Counted from the first letter of the stretch, positions 45,515-57,133 are shown. The stretch is 64,000 nucleotides of DNA from Cyclospora cayetanensis (GCF_002999335.1 NW_020312108.1:1-64000); one strand, 5' to 3'. Program-made: numbers and translations. The notes: generated by a model from the sequence alone, not told the origin.

Positions 45515-47530
45515 CTACCTTCTTTGCTCACTTCCACCACAACCTCCCCGACAAAAATTCATTAGGAAGGACGCAAAGAGGCAGACGAGAGTAGGAAGCT
45601 GTGCTGCAGTACGGCAAGAAAAAGAGTGAGGTGGAGCGGGTCGCGTGAGGGCGGGCCGAAATGTTAAGAAGCTGTAGAAAGAGAGCTGCTGGCTAAAGGA
45701 CAATTTTAGTCCTCGTACTTCTCCACGCAGGTAGCCCTTTCGAGATCTACCCACACAGAACAAAAGCAAAGGCCCCACCATTGCTGCATTCATCTTCCGC
45801 AAGCAATACGTGGATAAAGCAACAAAGTAAGTACAGAAAGCAATAGCAGCAGCACCAACATCAGCAAGAAGAAGAGGAGTGCCAGCAGCAAGAACACAAG
45901 CATCGTTAGGAGCTGAAGGGGCAGATATCAGCATGTGCGTCATGTGTGTGGGACATGTTGTAACCGTGGCTGGGCACTGAAAACGCGTAGATTGCAGCTT
46001 ACCTCTCAAGGGCACTTGTTGCATCCAGAAAAAAATTCTCTCTGCGCCTCCCCCAAAAAAAGGTCCCGAAAGACCGTTATGCCAACAGTGGTCCCCGGCA
46101 GTGTTGCTGCGGAGGGTGGGGCAGCCAGACGGACTATGCAAGAGACAGATGGACGGAGAGCCTAGCACTGAGCCCAATCCTACGCCGCCGGCCGATGTCA
46201 CAAGCACTGGACGCGCCAGAGGATGTACAGACATCCCAGAGAAAGGTTCCCCAGAATCATGAGCAGCTGTACAGTGGCACATGCATGGTGAATGCTGGCA
46301 ATGCCCGTGATGCTGATGTGGGTGGACAGTAAGTATTCCATTGTCGTAATGAAGGGGCCGTGAAGATAAGGGGATGAGGGTCTGTGGCCCCTGGATGGCC
46401 TTTCCAGGCTCCACTGAGCACTGCGCAAAGCAGTGTGCAGGTTTATACGAATCCCCGGGGTTGTGAGGCGGCTTAGGAAGAAGAGGGACTCCCAAGGGAG
46501 GCCCATAGCGTGAAGTAGCGCAGGGGAACGGCTGGTGCACGGGTGGGCCCAAGGGCCATGAAGGGTAATCTGTAGGGCCAATGTCGTCTACAGATTGGGC
46601 TGGAGAGTTTTGTAGGCACCATACCGGCGTCAAAGACCCAGGCGTACCGAAGCAGGTGTCCCCCGACAACTTCTGTGGACCCCTGCTCCTGCTTAGTGGG
46701 GGACCACAGGGAACGCCAAAACAAGACCTTGAAGATGAAGCCTCCAACATCTGAAGGGAGAGATGAATGTCCCGCCATATATGTGCACTGGCATGCTGTA
46801 GCACTTGCTGCTGTGAAGACAGTTCTGACTGCTGAAAGGATGTGCTCCCTTGTTCCTGGTCCTGCTGAATACTTGCATCTTGCTGATGCTGTTTCTCCTC
46901 GTCATGTTGCTGCTTAGGGCACTTGCGCAATCCTCCTGTCTTCTTTCGGTGATGACTTGCGCTTGTAGCTACCCCGTTTATCATTGCATCTCCTTCCAGC
47001 TTTTGATCCTCCAGTAACTGCTGCTGCTGCACAGCACGCTGCTCCGGTGCAGCTTCAGGGCTTTCCTCTTGGCTCGTACTAATGTTGACCTTCTGTCGTA
47101 AAACAGTCGCGTGTTTAACTGTGGAACGCTCCCGGGCGCTATCTGGACATGTTTCTCCGGAGTCTCCTGTCTTTTTGCCACGTGAAAGATTCCTAGGTTG
47201 ATCTGAGATGTATAGGAGCCTCCCCAATTCGGCTTGATTCTCACTATTAGCTGCAACATAAGCAGTCTGCCTCTGCCCCTCTAGCGAGGCCCCGTTCACT
47301 GCTCCTTCCTCTTCCTCAGTGCCTGTGGTGGTTTCCTTAGATGCGGTTCCCTGCGACTGGCTTCCCAAGAACAGAGCGATGTTTCTCCTGCCTAGCTGCC
47401 TGAACCAGCATATGCAAGAGACAAAAATGAACACACTTAGACCCCCCTTGCCCCGCTTTAGCAAGTACACGTGCCACTTCTCCCGACGAGTGGCTGCTTT
47501 TGGCAAGCTAGCTAGGTGATTGTGTCCCAT
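45515..47530 (-). CDS. Hypothetical low-complexity protein with hydrophobic segments
   Basis: A 671-residue frame from the ATG at 47530 with no internal stop, the longest unassigned frame in the window. It starts with a basic segment and one probable membrane helix (LSVFIFVSCICWF). A charged Glu/Gln-rich region follows (runs such as QQQQLLED, KQQHDEEKQHQQ), then a Pro/Gly/His-rich middle. The C-terminal third has two further hydrophobic stretches (LLLADVGAAAIAFCTYFVAL; AAMVGPLLLFCVG). No enzymatic motif was recognised. The 3' part beyond about 46.1 kb could be an intron or untranslated sequence that happens to be open. Gene status is moderate; function is unknown. Confidence 0.45.
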   Translation of the reverse strand: MGHNHLASLPKAATRREKWHVYLLKRGKGGLSVFIFVSCICWFRQLGRRNIALFLGSQSQGTASKETTTGTEEEEGAVNGASLEGQRQTAYVAANSENQAELGRLLYISDQPRNLSRGKKTGDSGETCPDSARERSTVKHATVLRQKVNISTSQEESPEAAPEQRAVQQQQLLEDQKLEGDAMINGVATSASHHRKKTGGLRKCPKQQHDEEKQHQQDASIQQDQEQGSTSFQQSELSSQQQVLQHASAHIWRDIHLSLQMLEASSSRSCFGVPCGPPLSRSRGPQKLSGDTCFGTPGSLTPVWCLQNSPAQSVDDIGPTDYPSWPLGPPVHQPFPCATSRYGPPLGVPLLPKPPHNPGDSYKPAHCFAQCSVEPGKAIQGPQTLIPLSSRPLHYDNGILTVHPHQHHGHCQHSPCMCHCTAAHDSGEPFSGMSVHPLARPVLVTSAGGVGLGSVLGSPSICLLHSPSGCPTLRSNTAGDHCWHNGLSGPFFGGGAERIFFWMQQVPLRGKLQSTRFQCPATVTTCPTHMTHMLISAPSAPNDACVLAAGTPLLLADVGAAAIAFCTYFVALSTYCLRKMNAAMVGPLLLFCVGRSRKGYLRGEVRGLKLSFSQQLSFYSFLTFRPALTRPAPPHSFSCRTAAQLPTLVCLFASFLMNFCRGGCGGSEQRR

Positions 47531-47859
47531 CAGCACCGTATGACTATATGGGGCAAGCTCAGCTGACAGGCAAGCAATAGGTGAATATTGCTGCTATGGG
47601 CGGATCTGCTATCGAGCTGAGTAAATAAAAAGCCACTACTAGTCTTGTGACCCTTAAACACTGTTACCCCAGGGGTCAATGTAAAGCTACGTATGTATGT
47701 CGGCGCGCAAAAAATTCATGTAAGTTGCTGAGAAATCACTGCCCGCTGTACTTGTGCATACGCAGATACCTAGCTAAAAGCGGATATGTGGAACGAAACG
47801 AAAAGGGAAAGTGAAGAAAGCTATGAGAATACAATGCAAGTGAGGGAGAAAACCCCTAG

Positions 47860-48655
47860 TCATAGGTCTGTCACCTGGCTGATCAAGGTTGTTTGCTGCA
47901 TAGAATTTACACTATTGAAACACACAACAGGCAGCAGAAGCAAAGGCGAATAGACTACGGACAGATATATCCTTGTGAGTAAACCGCTCTCACGTCTTAG
48001 GTCGAAGCTCCTCGACGCCATGTGCGTGGCGGCAGACCTCTCCATATGGACAACTTCCCGCAAGCGACAGCTGACAGAGTTCGGTCTGAGAAAATCATAA
48101 AAGTAGAGACATTAGAAGCTGCTGACGGAAACAGCCCAAAGGGTGCTCGTGACCTTGTAACCGAGGTCCCAAGGATAGGCAAGAACCACGAAATACCACC
48201 ACAAGAATAAATAAAGATAAGACGGACTCGGCACGGCAATCAAGCACAGAATAATGCAACAGAGGAAGACCCAAAAGGCACCATCGCCCGGTAAAAGGGA
48301 TGCGAGGTTTAATGCCCCACAGTGAAATAGCAGAAAACAGCAGAGGGAAGCGAGACGAGACGGAGAAAAAGGACACAAACCGTAAAGGGAGAGAAAGACA
48401 CACATAAGGCGGGTGAGGAGAAACACAGATATTGAACAAGAAGCAGCCTGAGAAATATACAGCAAATGACTGACAGACTGACAGGGCAACACAAGTGGAG
48501 CAAAACAGCGGAAATGTGGCCACCCTGCCTTATAGTATCCGGTAGTGTGTCTAAGCTCCTGAGCTCCGTGAGCAAAGTTGCACTCCTCGTTGATGCATTC
48601 TCCCTGAGATACGAATCGCAAGCATGACCCGCATAAACCCCGATTGACGCGATGG
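47860..48655 (-). CDS. Tandem CCCH zinc-finger protein, 3' part
   Basis: Tandem CCCH proteins bind RNA and control mRNA fate. Exon 48529-48655 (acceptor ATTACAG) encodes C-LRFVSQGE-C-INEE-C-NFA-H, then HGAQELR and YYK. Exon 47994-48085 (acceptor TTTTCTCAG) encodes TEL-C-QLSLAGS-C-PYGEV-C-RHA-H, then HGVEELRPK. The join reads YYK-TELC, which matches the YKTxLC linker between tandem CCCH fingers. The donor at the join is GC (AAG|GCAGGG), not GT. A third exon, 47860-47911, joins in phase after AC|GTGAGA and adds 16 residues before a stop. Exons 5' of 48655 were not found (entry phase 2), so the N-terminus is missing from the model. The small gene at 49.1-49.5 kb might supply it, but its frame ends in a stop. 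Confidence 0.68.
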
Positions 48656-49051
48656 CTGTAATATCAAACGTTCCGGGGCTTCCCCTAGAGTGGACTGTTT
48701 AGAGGCCATCCACGCAAGGACCTAAAGGCAGAGCCGCTCGCATAAGGAAAAAGGTTTTGAAAGACGAATAGGCAAAGTGAGTGACTCCGATTATACTTGG
48801 TGACTGTGTCTGTTTCCTTCTAATTGTATTGGAAATACAAAAGTGCCTTGTAGTTGTTCTACTGCCATTTTAGTTCATCAAAATACAGCGCGACAACCGA
48901 CCCGCTTAAAGGCGTCACAGAGTTTCGTCTTGTACAAAGAAAGCCATGGCCTCAGCTGCCCAGGACTATGTGCATAATTACACAGATCACCGTGGCGGCA
49001 GCACCCCTCAGCCATCCAAGGGCACATCTTAATCCTGTGCAGTAATCCATT

Positions 49052-49472
49052 CTAGCATGGAGCGAATAAGTCTGATATTGCCTCATATTTATAACAGGGC
49101 GATCTAAACCGTACGTCGGCAGATTCTCCTACAAAGACGAACAGTGGGGCCTTCAGTTTTCCCATCCCAACGAAGGGCGGCCAGGTGGGTGGTAATCCCA
49201 GGAATGCCCAAATTGAGCTACAATGCAAGACCGCGAAGAAGCGCAAATCCAACATACACCGAGAATCCTAGTTTATCCTTCAGGGCTTACCTAAAGAATC
49301 GATCCCAAGGCAAGCGCACACCACCTTTGCCTACCCCCATGGGCTTTCGCTGTGGCGTAGACTTCGTCTTCTCTTCCGCCTGTGCAAGCCGACGTTGGGA
49401 AGACAGCTCCTTTCGGGCATCCTTGAAGGCCCCAGACTCCTTAGGAGGTACATGTGAAGTAGTAAGCTCCAT
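49052..49472 (-). CDS. Small two-exon protein of unknown function
   Basis: Exon 1 (49291-49472, ATG at 49472) encodes a charged segment with KDARKELSSQRRLAQAEEK and ends FFR in a strong AG|GTAAGC donor. Exon 2 (49052-49217, acceptor TTGTAG) continues in phase with FVGMGKLKAPLFVFVGESAD and ends YEAISDLFAPC-stop. The product is about 115 residues. A pyrimidine-rich acceptor (CTCTTTCCCCAG) sits six bases before the ATG, so an upstream exon may exist. No family was recognised. Strong splice signals and phase agreement support it as a real gene. Confidence 0.5.
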
Positions 49473-52011
49473 CTCCAGCTGGGGAAAGAGGTGGCCTGGG
49501 CTTTTTGGCTAGCTGGCTGGGGGGTAGCCGACTGCTGCTGGGGAAGCGCCCAGTATTCAGGGGTTTAAGTGAAATCCATCAATTATTCGCCTTATAAATA
49601 GTAAGTGACGACCTTAGAAGCTATTCGTTTGGGTGAAAGATCAGCAGATGCTCTCTTGTAGTGGCCAATAGCGTTGAGCCGCCAGTGGAGGGGTAGACAG
49701 GAAGAAAAGCTGCTACACCCGCAGAGGAATCAATCCCTAAAACGTGAAAAGGAATCGAAAAATGAGTGAAGCCCTAGCAAGGGGGGAAAAGAACTAGCTG
49801 AGCTTTCGAGGTCGGGGAGACCAGTAGGAGCGACCACTCACTATTCAAGTTCAACGTGCTTTCGCTTTCTAGACGCATGGATATCTGGATGCTTAGATCA
49901 GAACATTTCCTCTTCTTGCCTGATGCGCAATAATGAAGGACTTCTGAACACGAAGCGGGGCAAGGCAACGTCAGGTAGAAGCACTACGAGCAGCGTCCCG
50001 CTCCCCCCTCCCCCACGAGACTGTTGCCCAGGCTCACAGGCAAGCACGGGGCGTTACAGTGGAGTTAATCCTCAATAGAAGTGCTGTTTGGCAGATAATG
50101 GCAAAGTGCTGCGGTTAAATTGAGCAGAAGCGGGTATTAAGCCCTAGAGACCGAAAGACAGCCGCCCTGCACAAGACTCTAGGTGGACATGCGAAAACAG
50201 CCGAGTGGGGTTCTGTCGATTCGGGTGCGCAAGCTGTCTTCCTTTTCGGAGGTTTTTCGTCGTGTAAGCAGTTTTTTTCGATATACGTAACTATAGATAT
50301 TCAAATCCCTGACGTCTTGTAATTCTTGCCCGAGGAAAGTCATACAACTCCTACTTCGCGTAAGATGTGCCAGTGGCCTCCCCACTGTCCACACAGATGG
50401 TACGCGCATGGCCATCCTATTGAGGCTGCGGATCGGAGCATATATCATGTTAGCGGAGGTTCCCCTTTAGTGTACTACAATATCTATTAAGCACAGCGTA
50501 TCCAGGGCTACGATGCGACGTAAAACCCGCACTAGTCCCTGTCCCGTCCACGCTCACCACGCCATGCTGTGTCTCTTAAGCTTTACCCTTCCCATTCACA
50601 GTGACATTTGCTATCCGTCTAGCATAGATAGAGCTGGAAGATCAAAGAAAAAGTAGCCATATCTGCCGCAGGCTGTTGTTGATTCATTCCTAATACAAAA
50701 AACTCATCTGCACTGCGGTGCATGCGCCTGCTAGTTCCATGCCACGACCTCGACCTCCCCATGTCTTCGGGAGCTGGGGTACAACATTGCATAAAGCTCT
50801 TCTTTCCTTCTAGATGTTGACGCTATGGAATGAACGCAGTACAACGAATACAATCACGACTTCCTTCGGGGCATGAGCTGGAAGACTCAACCTGTATTTT
50901 TGCGTTCCGAACACTTAATCAGACAGCAGCTTAACAATAGAGCGAAAATGTAACTGAACAAAATGTGGTTCGATATACTCGGAAAGCTCCAAGCTGTAGT
51001 AATAACAACTCCAATAAGGGTGGAACCCGAGGGATGCTTAGCTCTCCACCTCCCCTGATGGCTACGACAAGGCCTTCAAGGCTGCGAACCTTGCTGCATA
51101 CTCTAAAAAGCTATTCAGTCCCACACTACTAACAAAGGTTTTGCTCGGGTGTCTTACAACACCATGTATGAATGCCTCTATTGTGCTCAAAACTTGGGGC
51201 TACCTGCAGCAGGCTGGCACCTTATGGACGGAGGGTAGAGGAACAGTAAAGATTCCTTGAAGAAAGGTAAAACTGACCTAAATCTTGTGTGCATTCGAGC
51301 TAAGGGCCTGATTGCAGACCTAGGAGGAGTTTCACTCTTGTGGAAAAAGCCATAACAAGCTCAGGACAGCCAGGCCCAACCACCCCACCTGTAAATTTAC
51401 TACTGAGCACCAGAAGAGAAGCCTCTCGGGCCACAAGGGGCCTATGTTATGGATCGCCTTCATAAACCCGGGCAAAGAAGCGAATGTTTCTGCTCGATGG
51501 AGTGCTGCTCGCAGGGTTTCTCAGACTACCTCATTGAATCGTTGCAGAGGCAGCGCCGTGTAGGCATTTCTGCTATGCAGATCCTTGTGTGAACTTTGCT
51601 GTTAAGGGTGTCTTTGTTCCGGGTCCTTTGTAACAATGAACTCCTTTTCCGCTATGCCGCTAGCATGCGAACTGCGGAGAGTCAATTAGTGCTCTGCGAC
51701 CCCGTTACTGCCCTAAGTCTCGCTGCCACACATCTATCGTCCTGCCTGCCTGCCTCTCTTTCTCATTCGACAGCCGGTATTCCCCTCAGGCAGAAGCCTG
51801 TTTAGAAGTCTTCATTTCTCGCTTACCCGCTGCCTACCCAACACAATGGTGCACTAAGGTATAGAGACACAGGCGAGAAAATATATGACCGCACACTAAG
51901 ACCCAGAGCATGTAGATAAGCACAAGCAATTATATGCAAAATTTCAACTAGATGCATCCTGACCCGAAAACCAGCTTATTGATTATCAAACCTTCAATCC
52001 ATCTCACACAG
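49473..52011. other. Gene-poor region
   Basis: No supported gene. Short open frames (50179-50448 minus; 51596-51805 plus) have no recognisable domain. Upstream exons of the terminal exon at 52012-52208 must lie here if that exon is real; a Met-containing stretch at 51596-51805 is one candidate but could not be joined. Confidence 0.4.
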
Positions 52012-52208
52012 GGCTGCTTGCTGCAGCATCAGCAGCAGCAGCCACCGCAACGAGCGAGGCCCTGAACGGCTTTCTCGCTCATCAGCACCTTCGTGGTACA
52101 AGACCCTTCCACAATGGGCCGCTGCTCGTTGTATCTACATGGGCCTCTGCTGCTTCGAGAGCCTTGGGAGGCCTAGGCGGGCTTGAAGAAGACGCGGATG
52201 TCATGTAG
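52012..52208 (+). CDS. Probable terminal exon of an unidentified gene
   Basis: An acceptor with a pyrimidine-rich lead (CCATCTCACACAG) opens a 65-codon frame with an Ala run, then GFLAHQHLRGTRPFHNGPLLVVSTWASAASRALGG and an acidic end before a TAG at 52206-52208. The composition looks coding and the exon ends in a stop, but the 5' exons were not found and no family was recognised. Confidence 0.35.
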
Positions 52209-52481
52209 TTTAGTGTTGCTTCCACCAAGTGGCGCCGCTCTCTGAGCAAAGAGACACAGGTTCAGCTAGACGCATATCAGGGAGGAGCAGTGTCGGGCAG
52301 CAGACAAGTGTGTGCTGCAGCACAGAGAACAGCGAGCGGGATCGACAGAAAGAGAAACTTAAGGCCAGACTAAGGCAGAGCGACTGGCAAGGAGTGAGAC
52401 GGAGAAGCACACATATGGATCTGGAGGCTAGCACAAACAGCGACATAGTGACAGCATGGAAATGCATCCATCGGGCGAAGG

Positions 52482-53522
52482 CTACAGATCGGCACTTTGG
52501 GCAGCTCCTTTGCCCTTCCTCTGAAGGTCCTCACAGTGCGCGGAGTTGCTGAGGCGCTGCAGCACAAACTTCTCGATGAAGCGAGGGCTTGCGGTTGAGA
52601 GGGGACACCCCTTGTCAGGCCTCCTGGTATCCCCCTCATGGACGTGTGGGGTGTTGACCATCCAAGTCGGAGTGAAAAAGAGGCACCCTGCACCGCCGAA
52701 GGGGTTGAAGGCATACCAGGAGAAAGGGATCCACTAACGACGTCGTCCGTGCTGCTGCTGCTGCTACTGCTACTGCTGCTGCTGCTGCTACTGTTGCTGC
52801 TGCTGCTGCTGCTGTTGCTGGTGGAGTCCGCTGAAGGAACGGGGGGAGTTGATGGGGGATATACTGGCTGCAGCAAGACGTTTAGGGCGGCCTTGGGGTC
52901 GTCTTCATAGGATTCGCCTTCTCCCAAGTCAAAAACCTCGGGTTGCTGCATCTCATTCTCCCTTGCGCTGTTGTTGCCCTTGGGGGAGCTGTTGTTGCTG
53001 TGGCTGAAGGTGTGAATGTAACCGGCCGTTCCACAGCGAGCATCAGCCGCGGGAGCAGTCTGGCGCGCACTCTGTCGCAGGGCACCTGCTGCATTTAATT
53101 CTCTTTCGATCGGAGCAGCACTCGGTACTGGTGGGAGTGAGGTTACCGTTGGTGCTGCCTCACGGTGAAAGGAAAGGCAATCTGCAATTCTTAGCATCCG
53201 GGGGTCTGAGAAATCCTGCGACTCATTGCTGCTGATGCTGAATGCCTCAGGCGCAGTGTGCTGCTGCAACTGCTGTGGCTGCTGCTGTTGCGCCTCTGTT
53301 TGTAGACGAAGCTCCGCTGGGCCATTGTGGGTTGCTGCTGGTGGTGTTTCTGCGGTGCGCGCAGGGGGTGGTACTGCAGCAGCAGCAACCCCACCACTAC
53401 CACTCGCTGCGAGTACGGCCTGCGATACCGACGAGCCGGTGGGTTGTTCCTTGGGGCCCTTTTTGGGAGGTCTTATTGAGGACCTGACACCGGATTCAAG
53501 AACTGTAGAGCGAAGTAGCGTA

Positions 53523-53556
<34 letters not shown>

Positions 53557-54170
53557 ACAGCCCTCTTAGTGTGCGCAGGGATTCGGAGCTACGCAGGCTT
53601 TCCAATTCGTCTTCCTCATCCTCCGATTCGACGGAGATAGTATGAGCTGCTGTATTTGTTGCTCTTTCTCCCGAGGGTCGCTCTTCTGGCATCTCGGACC
53701 GCGATGTAAGGGCGTCCAAAGGCGGACGGCGTTTCCTGCGGAGCGATGCCGTTGCGGCTGCTGCGGTGATCGATGTGGGTGTCCTCTCCGCTGAGCTATC
53801 CGCAGGAATAGTCGAAGGGGCGGAGTTGGCTTTCAATCGAGGGCTTGAGGAGCTGCAACATTGCACGCACCATCCAGCGAAGGGGCCGCGGTGTTGAGAC
53901 CATTTGCGATCTCAGGAGCACGACTATGCGTTGCCGTGAAAGCGAAAGACAATGCATTGATTCCCTTTCTTACCCGCATCTGCAGGAGTCTTGCAGGGCT
54001 TCTAATGCCTTGCGCAGTCTGCGGAGTCCACGCATGCAACAGAGCTCTTTCAGGAAAATGAACAGGTCGAACTGGAATTTTTCTTTCGGTTCCCAGAACT
54101 GCGGGGATCTCTTAAAAGCAGCATCCTCAGCAAGCTCTATGGCTTGTGCTGAGTCATCACGGATAAGGGT
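52482..54170 (-). CDS. Repeat-rich 3' module, possibly an alternative end of RING copy B
   Basis: Exon 53974-54170 (acceptor CTTCTTCTAG, donor GG|GTAAGA) encodes an apparently folded segment: LIRDDSAQAIELAEDAAFKR, QFWEPKEKFQFDLFIFLKEL, RRLRKALEALQD. It joins in phase to a long exon starting at 53852 and open to about 52370, disordered and rich in Ser, Gln and Thr, with a ten-unit Gln run (53524-53553) and a poly-Ser run (52750-52820). A last exon around 52482-52587 (PRFIEKFVLQRLSNSAHCED) may end the protein. There is no start codon of its own: it enters at phase 0, which fits RING copy B only if that gene uses a second acceptor ten bases inside its last exon (about 54288). Function is unknown. 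Confidence 0.5.
52750..52820. repeat. CTG/CTA tract
   Basis: About 24 triplets, read on the minus strand as a poly-Ser run with CAG/TAG-related variants. It lies in the long exon of the repeat-rich module. Confidence 0.9.
53524..53553. repeat. (CTG)10 tract
   Basis: Ten uninterrupted CTG units, read on the minus strand as ten Gln. Confidence 0.95.
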
Positions 54171-54189
54171 CTAGAAGAAGAGATAAGTG

Positions 54190-56140
54190 TCATGATGCAT
54201 TCGGGATTTTGGGTGTATGGCTTGGAAGATACTCGTGAAGGCGCTTCTTCGCAGTCCATTCTTGCCGCAGCTTTTCCTTTTTGAGCCTCTCTTTGTCCCT
54301 GCAACAAACCAGCAATAAAGGGTAAAAATGAAAGACCGTTATAGATGCAGCAACGAGAGCAACAGCCGCAGCATCGACAGCACCACCTGAACAAAAAAGG
54401 GAGCCTACCTTTGCAGGACTGTCATGGCTCTATGCAGGGTCAGCACGGCGTCTTCCAATCTGCCCCACTGAGCAGTGGCAGCAACACACCAGCACACAGC
54501 TCAGCTGCACTAAACGTCGAGGAAACAGAGACCCTCAACGTTTTTGCCGGGAGCACACGGAAATCAGCATAAGGGACCCTTTCAGCAGCGCAGTTGGCTG
54601 GCACGCGGACCGATCTAAAGTCATTAAGCAGCAGCTGAGCTCGATCCTCAGGAGGCGCATCTCCGATCAACCTGAAGCAACCTCACCATACGGGCCGTAC
54701 GACTATAAAGAATGATGGCTTATGCATGCAGGTGCATCAAACTGATGCACGAGTTGTGTGCAGCGGCAGCAGCAGCCACTGAATCAGCAGCACCCCAAGC
54801 TCTAATAGAAGCAGCATCAACACTACCACCCGCAGGTCTTATCAGCGTGAAGTACACAGTCCGCATCACTGGCAGCAGCCGCAGCAAGACGTGCCCTTTG
54901 AGTGTCTTCTCAAGAGCCGTTTGCTGTTGTCTTGCCAATTCTAACTGTCCAAGGGCCTTCCTTGTTTTGGCTTGCTCGACTACCAGCTGTCTGAGGGTTT
55001 GCTGCAGCTCTTTCTCCGCTGTTGACGCTGCCGATGCTGCTGCTGCTCTCTCTTTGGCCGTTTCCGCAGCACACCGCTTCTCCACCGCCTCGATTTCCCC
55101 TGCGTGAGCTCTGACCGCGGCTTCCAGCTCTTCCAAACGTGTCTGTAGCGGCGGCAGCAGCAACACACCAACAAGTGCTGCAGCGCGAGCGAGACACAAG
55201 GAGGGACAGCAGGAGACACGCCAACAGCAGAAGCAAGAGCTTACCTCGAGGGCTTGCTTCTCTTTGCGAACTATCATGAGCTCCCCCTGAGGCAGTCGCA
55301 GCGAACGTCTAGGCTGTACAACGTAGTGCCAAATCCCTAAAGCCAAAGCGATTCCTTCCTTTTTTAAAAAGCCGAGATTCCTAACGCCTACCCTCAGCTT
55401 TTCCAAGAGAGGCTCGGGTTCTTGAGAAGGGAAAGTTTCTGCTCAGTCAAGACACAGGACAAACCCTAAAGCCCCAATGTGTAGATCCCACCCACTCCCG
55501 TTCGTCTTTATTGGAAGCCCTAAGCCTCCGTCAAGAACTATCCTCAAGAAAGCACTTCCTAAGCAGTAGGCAAACTGTCACATCGTGCATGCCCTTGCCT
55601 GCATGCGCCGAACTCCACATAAAGCGAAGCTTCAAACGGGGCCCGCAAGTCTTCCTGCAGATAGGGCATCCTCCCTTGCTGCCGTGCCCGCTGCTGGCTA
55701 GCCACTGATCCACGCTGTAGAGACACTTCACACGCAAGCATCACGGCCTATGTGAGCCCCCCGACAAGAGTGCGCGTCAGCCCACGGCAGCGGAGGGGGA
55801 TCTCGATACATCGGAGAGGCCACAAGTGCCTGTAGGTTACTGTGGAAGGAGCCCGAGGTACATGCACATATTTGACGCTCTAAGAGCAGCACCTCAGAGC
55901 CGCCAGCCCGTCCTCGAGGCAAAGAAAGGCACAAAAGAGAGTTTTGAGGGCCCCTAGGGGAGTTCTCAGGAGTTGTAAGAAGCACGCAACATCCTCCCCC
56001 GTCCACGTGCCTAGAGGCCCCTCTCTTTGAATGCTGGCATACCACTTGAGGTGGAAGACGTGTCCACAGGAGACAGCAGCGAGGTCTGTAGTGGCCGGCT
56101 CAAAGCAAATCGAGCAGTCAGGAGGCTGAATTTCTCCCAT
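54190..56140 (-). CDS. TRAIP-like RING-type E3 ligase with coiled coil (copy B)
   Basis: Exon 1 (56043-56140, ATG at 56140, 98 bases) encodes CSICFEPA...CGHVFHLK and ends TG|GTATGC. Exon 2 (about 55619-55714, acceptor CTACAG) completes the RING as C-VDQWLA...CPICRKTC. Later exons in phase: 55245-55380 (donor GAG|GTAAGC), about 54891-55142 (a long coiled coil, e.g. RLEELEAAVRAHAGEIEAVE and KELQQTLRQLVVEQAK), about 54610-54671, 54409-54467 (WGRLEDAVLTLHRAMTVLQ) and 54190-54298 (DKERLKKEKLRQEW), with a stop at 54190-54192. All RING ligands are present. The layout matches copy A at 26.9-30.2 kb, so the two are paralogues. The donor of exon 4 and the end of exon 5 are uncertain; the 3' end may instead run into the module at 52.5-54.2 kb. 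Confidence 0.7.
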
Positions 56141-57133
56141 TGGTGCTGGTGCTGCGGGAGCCGCCGACGCTAGTGACGAGGCTATTACTGGGGCGGCAGC
56201 GGGCCCTTTCGATGCAGCTGGTCTGCTCAACAGACGCTGCTGATGGTGGTGCTCTACAGCTGTTGCTGCTGTGACGGCCGCTGCTGTTGCTGCATTGCAA
56301 ACTGCTTATGCATGTGCAGCGGCGGCTACTGCAACATACGTACAAGGGCCCCTTCCGCCGCGTCACCGGTCAGGGGCCCCCAAGGGCCTCAGAACTGTCC
56401 CCTTATGCCGATTATGGGGGCATCTGAAGGCACAGGCATGGTGGGGGGGAGTGGGGGTCTTCCGGGGCCCCCCAGTGATGTCTTAAGGGTTTAAAGGCCG
56501 GCAAGGCAGGGAAAGTGTCTCAAAAACGAGGAAGCGTTCATTTGCACATGACACTATTGCAATCAGAAACAAAGATGATAACGCCTAGAGAACAGGGAAT
56601 TTCAATATGTATACTGCAGGGGTTCCACGAACACCGGGGTGGGTGGGATGGGGCCCCTCACTACAGCTGGGACTACACAACAGTGGCACTAGGTTGCCTT
56701 GCTTGCATGAGGAAAGCAGAATAAACCATATGGGGAGTGGAATTTCGAATAATAAACTCAAAGACTACCATTCTTTGCTTTGAAGCCCGAAATTACCGCT
56801 GACGTCTCCTTCGGTGGTTTGATAGGGGCCCTGTTGCAGTCGTCTGTGGGGCCCCTCACAAATGGCCCTGCAGGGGTCATCAACCCACACTCAACGGCAC
56901 TTTGCTGAATGTTATACCGTCATGAAGTCTGATTCCTCTCCCTCTCAGAGGAGAATACAATCAGAGTGCTCGGCAAGGCAATTTCTCTTGGTGCGAGTGT
57001 GACACACAGGAATGCGGAGCTTTCTGCGTTTCGGTCTGGAATTCTTCGAAGCCAGCGAACACACGGCGGCGCACTCATGTTGTAGCAGCGTCGGCTGCTG
57101 CAGCAGCTACTGCAGCAGTGCGTCTCAAGCGCA
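56141..57133. other. Divergent promoter region
   Basis: This lies between two genes transcribed away from each other. The RING frame is open further upstream with an Ala-rich stretch to about 56230, but the ATG at 56140 gives a first exon of the same length as copy A. GGGGCCCC-type motifs recur at 56345-56475 and 56825-56865. No promoter element was identified and no gene is called. Confidence 0.45.
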
